64,000 nucleotides of DNA. Source: Denticeps clupeoides (lineage: Eukaryota; Chordata; Actinopteri; Clupeiformes; Denticipitidae). The notes below the pieces were generated by a model that made no database searches, was not told where the DNA came from, and was given only the letters and a program-made list of their open reading frames with translations. Location of the stretch: positions 124,001 through 188,000 of the forward strand of contig NW_021630122.1 in NCBI RefSeq assembly GCF_900700375.1, in the 5' to 3' direction. The number at the start of each line of letters is the position of its first letter. The stretch's first letter is position 1. Positions 54,887 to 63,946 of the stretch are shown piece by piece. Made by a program: the position numbers and the translations under genes.

Positions 54887-55319
54887 ATGGATCTGAAGAG
54901 TTTTTGGCACATCATGGTCATGCTGGTGAACATAAATTGTGAGTTGACGTTAATAAGGTAAGAGACGGTTTTCCAGACTTTATAATTCTTACGCATTTAA
55001 TTTTTTACAGGTTGCAGAGGTCAGAGTCTGATTCAGTCTGGACCAGCAGTCATTAATCCTGGAGGATCTCATAAACTGACCTGTAAAGCGTCCGGGCTGG
55101 ACTTTGATGGCTACTGGATGGCTTGGAACAGACAGGCACCTGGAAAAGGCCTGGAATGGGTCGCAAGTATTAGCGGCGGCAGCGGCAGCAGCAAATATTA
55201 CTCTCAAGCTGTTCAGGGTCGGTTCACCATCTCCAGAGACAACAGCAGGGAAGAGCTCTATCTGCAGATGAACCAGCTGAAGAGTGAAGACACGGCTGTT
55301 TATTACTGTGCCAGAGACC
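54887..55319 (+). CDS. IGHV: Immunoglobulin heavy variable segment V30 (subgroup D)
   Basis: Leader exon 54887-54938 ([17 protein letters not shown]). The V exon from 55011 reads [48 protein letters not shown], a CDR2 with Gly/Ser repeats ([10 protein letters not shown]), [18 protein letters not shown] and [18 protein letters not shown] 55320-55326, 23 bp, CATAAACTG 55350-55358. All parts are intact. It differs from V10/V15 mainly in CDR1 and CDR2. Confidence 0.92.
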
Positions 55320-55539
55320 CACAGTGACACATAATACTGCAGCGCTGAACATAAACTGCACACATTCCTCAGTGATGGACAAAGTACACAGACAAAATAT
55401 ATTAAGTCCTCCCTTCCACATGAGTTAAAGGTGAAGTCCTCAAATTAGCTTAAATACCAAAAGAAAATATAATATCACTCATGGCACAACACATAATATA
55501 TTACTCTGACGTGTATGTTTTAGAAATCGCTGGGAAACA

Positions 55540-56031
55540 TGACAAAAACCGAGGGGAATGTGTGCAGTGGGAATACACAGATACCGGGCCCAAGTGAAAT
55601 ATTGTGCTTTTATTTACACTGAGCGGTGAACCAAACCTAACTAACCACACCTAAAGTGCCATATACAACAACTACACAACAATCCACAGGAGGACAACAC
55701 ACCATGAAAGGAGAGACTCTACAAATACACAACAAAGACACTACTAACCGAACTAACCACTCTAACACACAACAAAGGCTTATCTCCAACTCTGCAACTC
55801 TATAACTCTCCACTCTCCCCTTGCTGCTGCCTCCTCCGGCTCCACAACAATGAGCCTGGTGGTTGGAATGGTCCTTAAGTATTCCCGTCCTGTGTGTTGA
55901 TTGGCTGGCAGTTGACAAGGGAATTGGTGGGCGGAACCATAATCCAAATCTCGCCCAGCAGACAGCCTAAAAGGGAAACACGCACAAACACAGAGCACCC
56001 CAAACCATCCTACGGCCCAAAGGATGTGACA
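55540..56031 (-). mobile_element. Probable solo LTR, - strand
   Basis: An insertion of about 490 bp whose reverse strand starts TGTCACATCC and ends GGTTTTTGTCA, with an AATAAAAG signal near that end (about 55606 on the + strand). It interrupts the remains of the older short solo LTR: the tail GATTTCCAGTTTCAGTG...GTGACATATATAGC follows at 56035-56090. No clear target duplication is seen, so the left boundary may have been altered. Family unknown. Confidence 0.6.
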
Positions 56032-56344
56032 TCTAGATTTCCAGTTTCAGTGACATATATTCCCAGGCCGTGACATATATAGCATGTAGTACATACGCCA
56101 TGACACAGGCACATGAAAAATACAGAAATGAATAACATACTCCTCTTCTTGTGGTGTAAAAGGGTAACCGCAAAGATTGTTTTAATATAGCAGTTGTTGC
56201 TGACTGTTTTTTATATATATTTTTTAACATAAATCTGAAAGCTGTAATATGCAAATGAATTCTCCAGTCAAGCCCTATATAATGACCCAGCACATTACAC
56301 ACACCACACAGTTTGAGTGACTTGTTCTGCGACTTCAGATCTGA

Positions 56345-56766
56345 ATGATGGAACTCTGGACAACTTGGTGCTTCGTCTTCGTACTGGTCAACGTGAAAAG
56401 TGTGTTGTACCACATAATTGTTGTTACTATGAACTAATATTAACGTGATTGTGTTTCTTAGATTGCAGAGGTCAAACACTGACTGAATCTGAGTCTGTGG
56501 TCATCAGACCTGGAGCTTCTCACAAACTGACCTGCACAGCATCTGGACTGGACTTGACAGCTACTGGATGGCTTGGATCAGACAGGCACCCAGTAAAGGG
56601 CTGGATTTTGTGGCAATCATTGAATATGACAGTGATAGAAAATATTACTCCAATGCTGTGCAAGGAAGGTTCACCATCTCCAGAGACAACAGCAAAGATC
56701 AGCTCTACCTACAGATGGCCAACGTGAAGAGCGAAGACACGGCTGTTTATTACTGTGCCAGAGACC
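56345..56766 (+). pseudogene. IGHV: IGHV pseudogene V31 (subgroup E, A-like 3' end)
   Basis: Octamer 56249-56256, leader exon 56345-56399 and V exon from 56462 as in V24. One T is missing in the codons for LDFDS (about 56554), which shifts the frame in CDR1; from FR2 on the original frame is open to AVYYCARD. The 3' codons (ARD in place of ARS) and the flank after the RSS (CACAGTG 56767-56773) are of subgroup A kind, while the spacer start is E-like. This suggests a crossover between E and A around the RSS. Confidence 0.85.
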
Positions 56767-56829
56767 CACAGTGAACCATAATACTGCAGCGCTGAACATA
56801 AACTGCACAGATTCCTCAGTGGTGGACAA

Positions 56830-57600
56830 AGTAGAAAGACCAAATACTGGACTCCAATATTAAAGTCCTCCCTTTCAACTTGCACTGGTGTGAAAGTTAA
56901 AGTCTTCAAATTTAATTAAAAATCAAAGAAAATGTACTTTAATATCACTCATGGAACATAATTTATTACTTTGACATGCATAGTTTAGAAATCTTTCATA
57001 ATCCAAAAACATTAAAGGCTGAAGAGAACCAAATGGCTGTGAAATAACAACATTAGAGGAAACACACTGTTTTGACTGAAGACTGAAGCTGAATTTGAAG
57101 GAAAATAAATGCAATTCATATGATCTAACTTTGTCATAACTTGGAAAAAAAACATTTGTTCGCCAAACTATTTGCATTTGCAACATTTTTCAGGCAGAAA
57201 TAGAGCATTTTCAAGATGAATTCCAGGGGTGCCGATAATTTCGACCATAACTACCAGGTATACTAACATTCAGAAGATCAAGGTCATTAAGAAATGTTTT
57301 GTTTTTGATAGGAAACCATAGTTAAGTGCATTAAAAGACCATGTTTCATACCATGTTTGAGAAATAAAAAAAATATTTTTTTATTTTCATTTAAATACAA
57401 ATTTATTTAAGAAGTGACCCTGTGTACCTTCTACTACTTTCTAGTGTTTTTATTTAGTGATTTGTGATTTTAATAATGAATGAATTTACTGATGGATGTA
57501 AAAGACTATAGTCTACTATATTATATTTCAAATGTAATTTTGAAATAAAAAAATTAAACCTTTATGCACATTCTTATTATTTAAATATATATTATTATGT
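56830..57600. other. Subgroup A flank joined to the F promoter
   Basis: Non-coding flank normally found between A and F (28018-28770). No A segment precedes it in this cassette. No gene is seen. Confidence 0.55.
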
Positions 57601-57683
57601 AAATTTGTCATCCAAATTTTCGATCATTCGGAACCTCCTCTATTTAAAGAGGAAGGTGGACCCTTCATTCAGACAAGACCACC

Positions 57684-58146
57684 ATGCCTTCTGCATCTCC
57701 ACTGCTGCTGCTGCTACTGGCAGCTGCTCTAAGTGAGTTTCACTTCAGATGCTTCCTTATGATGTAAACTGTGTAAAATTGGTGTTAATAATCTGTGTGT
57801 TTATGAAATGTTCATCTTCTGTTTCTGTCTGCAGAGGTTCACTGTAACGTTGAACTCACACAGATGCCTTCTGTGGTCCAGCCGCCTGGTCAACCTTTGA
57901 CCCTGACCTGCAAGGTGTCTGGGTATTCAGTGACTGACAGCAGCTACTGTACTCACTGGATACGACAACCTGCAGGAGAAGCTCTGGAGTGGATTGGAAG
58001 AGCCTGTGGAAGCGGTAACCTGTACCACAGTGAAAAACTGAAAAACAAGTTCAGCGTCTCCAGAGACACGTCCAGCAGCTCGGTGTCTTTACGAGGAAAC
58101 GGTCTCCAGGCTGCAGACACAGCTGTGTATTACTGTGCCCGAGAAG
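57684..58146 (+). CDS. IGHV: Immunoglobulin heavy variable segment V32 (subgroup F, extra Cys pair)
   Basis: Leader exon 57684-57732 (MPSASPLLLLLLAAAL). The V exon from 57835 reads VHCNVELTQMPSVVQPPG, LTCKVSGYSVTDSSYCTHW, IRQPAGEALEWIG, RACGSGNLYHSEKL, NKFSVSRDTSSSSVSL and AVYYCARE. Cys in CDR1 and CDR2 are conserved with V18 and V26. RSS: CACCGTG 58147-58153, 23 bp, ACAAAAACC 58177-58185. It looks functional and is the best representative of the subgroup. Confidence 0.92.
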
Positions 58147-58414
58147 CACCGTGGTGAAAAATATCACATAACCAGAACAAAAACCCAACAGTTACTCCAC
58201 ATTCCTCCATCCCAGAGTCTCACAGACTTTTAATATATTAAACCTGCAACACGGAACCACTGCTGCTAATATAAGCCGGGTATTCATCTGGGAAATGATC
58301 AGTGAGGCTAAATGTAACTTGCATGTTACTAACATTAATAATACTGGAAAATGTCTGGTTATAGTGGTTTATTAAAAAAAAACTAAATGCCTGAACTCAT
58401 TGTGATATATTCGA

Positions 58415-58648
58415 AAGTGAAAGTGAAGTGATTGTCATTGTGAAACACTGCAGCACAGAACATGGTGTCACAATGAAATGTGTCCTCTGCATTTAACTAT
58501 CACCCTTGGTAAGCAGTGGGCAGCCATGACAGGCACCCGGGGGGCAGTGTGTGGGGATTCAAGTGGCACCTTGGCGGCTCGGGATTCGAACCGATGATCT
58601 TCTGATTATGGGGCCACTTCCTTAACCGCTAGGCCACCACTGCCCCAT
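58415..58648 (-). mobile_element. tRNA-derived SINE, family 1
   Basis: Reverse copy downstream of subgroup F with a readable head (CCTTAACCGCTAGGCCACCA on the + strand) and tail. Same insertion as at 29610 and 47915. From 58650 to 59130 only the F-to-G flank is seen. Confidence 0.83.
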
Positions 58649-59236
58649 TATATTCATTATAAAATGTACAGTAAGGTGTAAAGGAGGATTTGGGCACAGG
58701 GTACAGCTGTAAAGTAAACCCTGTTTACTGTATTTCAGCCACTAGAGGGTGGTCTGTACAAAAAAAATTCACTGTGGCTCCTCACATGACCACTCAGACT
58801 TATAACTGGACAGATTACCTAGTAACCCTGTTAAGATCTGAAGCAGATTCAGACACAAAACGTCTTATTGCCAGCATGGAAAAAATGTGATCATTTGGTT
58901 TGGGTTTTATAGAACAATGACAACAGGTTAGAACATGGAGTAAAAACCTACACAAAAGAACCTACACAAAAGTGATGTTTGCAAAGATATTGAAGAAGGT
59001 TAGGAGCTTGTAACTGAAGACCAACGAGAAAAATATTATTTCCCACCCCAGAACAGCAAACTACACATCTGACACGACTTCCTGGTTCCTCTGGTCCCCA
59101 CCCGCCCCCACGTTCTATATTTTTTACCCAAAACCATGCAAAACAGACACATCCTGCATGCATTTATACTTCAGAATATGAAGACAATGTTGCATCTTCC
59201 TGAGAAGCTCTTATCATTTCAAACCAAATAAGCATA

Positions 59237-59672
59237 ATGAATCACTTTCTTTTCTACTTTTAGCATGTCTGTGCCTTACAGGTCTGTAGATTAACTGATT
59301 GACAGATTTATGGCAATTTCATGTTCATTTTATTCATGTTTTGTTATTCTTGTGTTATTTTTACAGATATTCAGTGTCAGGTACTGACCGAGTCCGAGTC
59401 GGTGGTTAAACGTCCAGGAGAATCACATAAACTCACTTGTACGACCTCTGGATTTACGTTCGGAAGCTACGCTATGAACTGGATCAGACAGGCGCCTGGA
59501 AAAGGCCTGGAATGGATCGCGTTTATTCACACAGCCAGTTCACCCATCTACTATTCCCAGTCTGTAACAGGAAGATTCACCATATCCAGGGACGACTCGA
59601 GCAGCAGGCTTTACTTACAGATGAACAACCTGAGAAGTGAAGACACGGCTCTGTATTACTGTGCCAGACACC
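59237..59672 (+). CDS. IGHV: IGHV segment V33 (subgroup G) with a one-base leader deletion
   Basis: Octamer variant ATGCAAAA 59136-59143. The leader exon (59237-59281) has one T fewer than V27 in a T run, so it reads MNHFLFYF then stop and its phase no longer fits the V exon. The V exon from 59367 is fully open: [94 protein letters not shown] 59673-59679, 22 bp, ACAAGAACC 59702-59710. A sequencing error in the T run would make it functional. Confidence 0.82.
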
Positions 59673-60283
59673 CACAGTGAGAGAAGAACCTGGAGAGCAG
59701 AACAAGAACCACAACACACAATCATCTCCACCATCACAGACCTCCTCAAAACAGAGAAATACAAGAACTAGAGTGGATGCATTCAGTTTCACTTACTCTG
59801 TTTATGGAATATTAATGCCAAGTCATACTTACACAGCTTCTGTCACTATGAAGCAAAAGTCTTAATTTGAAACAGGAAAATTCATTCCAAATAAATCCTT
59901 CCCTGTAAAAAAAATCCTTCATTGTGTCTTTTTTTTCAAAGTATACAGTGCATTTAGATATTTTCATTTCATCAAATATTTTGTTCTCTTTGCACTCTAT
60001 TATACCATATAATAAACTAACATGGTGTAGTAATTATTACTGTCTACTGGTATTAATTTCAGTCATTTGATTTTTTCATTTAAATGAATAAGGTTATACA
60101 TATTTAAAAATATGTGCAGACCTGCAGCTGCAGTTAGATATCATAACTTTTAAAAACATGTCAGCATCTAAACTCACTGTACTTTACTGTCGGGGAGGAG
60201 TTTATGCAAAACACATGAGTAATATTATATATATGAACATATACACATAATCTCCTGGCTACAACAGGTCAACACAGAACAAG

Positions 60284-60709
60284 ATGGATTTTCTATTTCA
60301 TTTAGTTCTTGTATTCATCTGTTTGACTGGTGAGAATTATTACAATAATATTGCATAATATCATGTCATGATAGTGGCTGATGCATCATGCTTTTCTTTA
60401 CAGGAGTAAATGGACAGACACTCACTGAATCTGAACCAGTGATCATTAAACCTGGAGGATCTCACAAACTGACCTGCACAGTTTCGGGTTTGGAGATCAG
60501 TGGCTACTACCTGGCCTGGGTCAGACAGGAACCGGGTAAAGGGCTGGAGTGGGTCGCCAGCATCTATAGTGACTACAAATATATTTACCATTCTCAGAAG
60601 ATTACAGGCAGATTCACCATCTCCAGAGACAACAGCAAGAAGCAGGTTTACCTGCAGATGAATGATGTGAAGAGTGAAGATACGGCTGTTTATTACTGTG
60701 CTCGACAGC
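60284..60709 (+). CDS. IGHV: Immunoglobulin heavy variable segment V34 (subgroup H)
   Basis: Octamer variant 60204-60211. Leader exon 60284-60329 ([15 protein letters not shown]). The V exon from 60404 is like V28 with a different CDR2 (SDYKYIYHS) and AVYYCARQ at the end. RSS: CACACTG 60710-60716, 22 bp, ACAAAAACA 60739-60747. No defects are seen. Confidence 0.92.
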
Positions 60710-61002
60710 CACACTGAATCAACCAGCTGCAGGGCTGAACAAAAACAGGACTTTTTAATTTGTACAGGTTTATTCCTTCAAGTAATTCATGTTTTAAAAG
60801 CTATGGTAAATGGTTATGGGTTCAAGGTTTCCATCACATTACTGGCACAACTTTATTATATTTTTGTACAATATTGCTCCTGAAAAACGGTTTCTTTAGT
60901 GACTTTTAAAACTTAATTGTCTAACATTGCGGGGTGAATGTAGCATATTGCTCACCTATGACCCAAAAGAAAAGAAGGCCACAGGTTTAACCTTGAGTGT
61001 CT

Positions 61003-61217
61003 CATTTACATTTACAGCATATATCAGACGCCCTTATCCAGAGCGACTTACAGTCAGTAGTTACAGGGACAGTCTCCAGGGGGACAGTCCCTGTATATAT
61101 ATGGAGCAACTTAGGGTTAAGTGTCTTGCTCAGGGACACAATGGTAGTAAGTGGGATTCGAACCCGGGTCTTCTGGTTCATAGGCGAGTGTGTTAACCAC
61201 TAGGCTACTACCACCCA
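61003..61217 (-). mobile_element. tRNA-derived SINE, family 2, nested in an older copy
   Basis: Reverse copy with box B (GGGATTCGAACCC on the + strand) and the CAGACGCCCTTATCCAGAG tail at the left. It lies inside the worn family 2-like repeat downstream of V34 (about 60930-61310), in opposite orientation. The two tails and bodies therefore form an inverted repeat. Confidence 0.83.
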
Positions 61218-61537
61218 GGGACTGTCTCCAGGGGGACAGTCCCTGTAACTACTGCTTAAAAGTCACTTTGGATGAGTGTGTCTGCTAAATGACATAAATG
61301 TAATTGTCTATTTATGATATAGTTTTGTCAGTGTGATTTTTTTTTTTTTTTGTAACTTGTCTGATGAACCTCAACCTGAACCTGATGATGGAGCTCTTCC
61401 ACCATTTCTGTAGAATGACATTGTGAAATGCACTTTATTAATTTACATATATTTGTCTGATCATGCTGTATCCCACACTGCAGTTTCTTCACTACTGGAA
61501 CAGCGGACGTTCCATTTAAACCTCTAGAGGAGGGTCT

Positions 61538-61545
61538 ATGCAAAA
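61538..61545 (+). promoter_or_regulatory. V35 octamer variant
   Basis: ATGCAAAA, followed about 20 bp later by CTTTATATCC. This is the intact promoter of subgroup B. Confidence 0.7.
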
Positions 61546-61642
61546 TATCTCCCCCTCACTCCTTTATATCCCACTACATGTCCTGTCACAGGCAATTTAC
61601 CTTGTTTTACACCGTATGGTGATAAAAGACCTTCAGTAGATG

Positions 61643-62084
61643 ATGGAGCTGTGGAGAAGAGTCTGTTTAATTTTTATATTTCTGTTTTTTCAAGGTAAAC
61701 GATTGCGTTGCTGAGATATGAATGTTAATCTTTATAAATGAACATGCGTCCTCATGCGTGTTTATTTCTCAGGTATCATCTGTGATGAGATCAGACTGGA
61801 TCAGACGGAGCCTCAGATTAAAAGACCAGGGGAGACCGTCAAGATCTCCTGTAAAGTGTCTGGTTTTGACATGACCAGCTCCTACATGCACTGGATCAGA
61901 CAGAAACCTGGGAAGCCACTGGAGTGGATTGGGAGGATGGACGCAGGATCAAACTCAGCAACATACGCAGAGTCCCTGAAAGACCAGTTCATCATGACAG
62001 AGGACGTCTCCTTGAGCACACAGTACTTGCAGGCCAAGAGTCTGAGAGCAGAAGACACCGCAGTGTATTATTGTGCTCGAGACC
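61643..62084 (+). CDS. IGHV: Immunoglobulin heavy variable segment V35 (subgroup B)
   Basis: Leader exon 61643-61694 (MELWRRVCLIFIFLFFQ; an ATG also lies at 61640). The V exon from 61773 reads [79 protein letters not shown] and [18 protein letters not shown] 62085-62091, 23 bp, CAAGAATTT 62115-62123. It is the only subgroup B member with promoter, leader and exon all intact. FR3 lacks the usual Arg-Phe-Thr-Ile-Ser-Arg-Asp pattern. Confidence 0.92.
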
Positions 62085-62413
62085 CACAGTGACACAAGAG
62101 ACTGAAGTGCCGAACAAGAATTTCCTGTGTTGTTCAGAAATGACAGCGTAGGTATAGCAACGTGTGATGGTACACCGTCAAAGTACATTCCTTAAATAAA
62201 TTGCAAGCTGGACTATCAAATGAAAGTGAACGTGAATTTGAAAAAGCTTTATGTTAAGTACATTGTTTAATCGCTGCTGCAAAGAGTACATGTTCCTACA
62301 CTCATAATGTATAGAGTGGATAAAAGTAAACAAAGACAAACATCTCCATTCGGTTTAGGCCTGTAGGGGGCGGTCTATACAAATCCCTTGCCCCTTCAGC
62401 CATTTAAAATTAC

Positions 62414-62911
62414 TGTCATGGCCAACACGCATCCAGCCCACCAGAGAGCGCCAGACCACGACCCGGAAGAGGAAATGGAAGCGTGCAGCGTCTAGTATAA
62501 AAGTCGGGTGACCCCGAGGAGGCGCTGCATGCTCTTTGTATGAGATTACTCATTCGAGACACTCGCTCCCTTAAATCACGATCTAGATATATTGACCCAT
62601 GAATAACGACCTTCGCCTGCCCCCGACTCCGAGAATTGCTTGATCCTTCGGACTACGACGAAATCCATGTTCCCCTGCCTTCCTGCCTCCCAAGATGTCC
62701 TCCCGTCCCGCCCACGTTCCCGGACAGTCCTGAAACCCGCCGCCTTCCTATTCTTTTCTAACCCCGGTAACCCCCACGGATCCCGACTTCACTTCCACTG
62801 CTTCCTCCACGTCCCCATTCCCTGCCAGTCTCTCCCCCAGACCAAACGCCCCCGATCCTCCACCCCAGCCTAGCATGTCTGCAAATGCGTCACAGAACTC
62901 ACCGTGTGACA
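62414..62911 (+). mobile_element. Solo LTR, 498 bp, with target duplication
   Basis: A fossil LTR bounded by TGTCATGGCC and CCGTGTGACA, flanked by ATTAC repeats (62409-62413, 62912-62916). A TATAAAAG box lies near 62495. It sits in the promoter of V36, right after the TTTAAAATTAC element that V9 and V14 have uninterrupted. The start resembles that of the solo LTR at 35293. Confidence 0.85.
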
Positions 62912-62952
62912 ATTACACTGCGAAGAGCATAATGACAGTTTAAGACCTTTAC

Positions 62953-63375
62953 ATGATGGAGATGTGGACCAGTCTCTGTCTTCTTCTCATATCACTGTGT
63001 GTAGAAGGTAAAGTGTGATGCTGCTGAGATACGTTTGGTGCTGGGAAATATTTGGTCGGTAACACTTCTCAACATGAGCTCATGTACCCAGGTATTGTGA
63101 TGAGATCAGGCTGGATCAGACGGAGGCTCAGATTAGAAGACCAGGGGAGACCTTCAAGATCTCCTGTTTCACATAGAGCAGCTACTGGATCAGACAGAAA
63201 CCTGGGAAGCCACTGGAGTGGATTGGAAGTATAAACGGTGGAACAAGTTACTACTCAGAGGCGCTGATAGACCAGTTCATCGTGACTGATGAAATCTCCT
63301 CGAGCACAACGTACTTTGAGGCCAAGAGTCTGAGAGCAGAAGACACCGCAGTGTATTATTGTGCTCAGAGACTGA
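62953..63375 (+). pseudogene. IGHV: IGHV pseudogene V36 (subgroup C)
   Basis: Leader exon 62953-63007 (MMEMWTSLCLLLISLCVE) is intact. The V exon from 63092 lacks four bases at its start, carries a TAG in CDR1 and has the short CDR1 of the subgroup. FR3 reads DQFIVTDEISSSTTYFEAK and AVYYCA. As in the other C members, the heptamer is missing. Its promoter is interrupted by the solo LTR at 62414. Confidence 0.85.
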
Positions 63376-63494
63376 AGCCCAGTATGAAAACAGCTGTGCT
63401 CCTCAGGAACGACTGCAGTTCCCGGCCAACTAAATATCATGCAGTTTATCTTTTTAATACGACATGAAAATACTACTTACAACCATCATTCTGG

Positions 63495-63946
63495 GTTCGA
63501 CTGGGTTTGCTGAGCACTCAGAGGTTGTGGTAAGTACCTTTTGTTTTTATGTGATACAGGTGGAGTGGGTCCGGTTCCACATGAGTCCCCGGTTCCACTT
63601 CCCCTGTCCTAAAGCATATCCCTTGATGTACAGTTTTTAAACGTTTCAAACAGAAGAGCCCAGAGACCGAGGGAAGGGTTTTTGTGGTTGAGTTTATCAC
63701 GGTGTATTCGGGTGGCCACAGTGATAACTGCAATAACAAAAACCTGCAGCATTTTTAATAACCGTGGCACATGCTCACTAACTATTTAAGAATATATAAG
63801 TTATCAGTGATTTGTAACTTTATTGTTTGAGAAATTATTGTCAATTCTTAAAATTTTCTATAGAATTTAAGAATGTATATGTGGATAAATTTCTAATGTG
63901 GTGTCTTTTTAAAAAAGCTGTCAGTAGAATTAATCACACATCTTAC
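63495..63946. repeat. Cassette flank R, copy 3 (partial)
   Basis: Matches 33990-34400 and 52845-53340 with small deletions. No gene is seen. It runs to an LTR at 63947. Confidence 0.6.

Noticed and set aside
62640-62873. Pro/Ser-rich open frame upstream of V36
   Set aside because: It lies wholly inside a solo LTR with target duplications and has no recognised domain.
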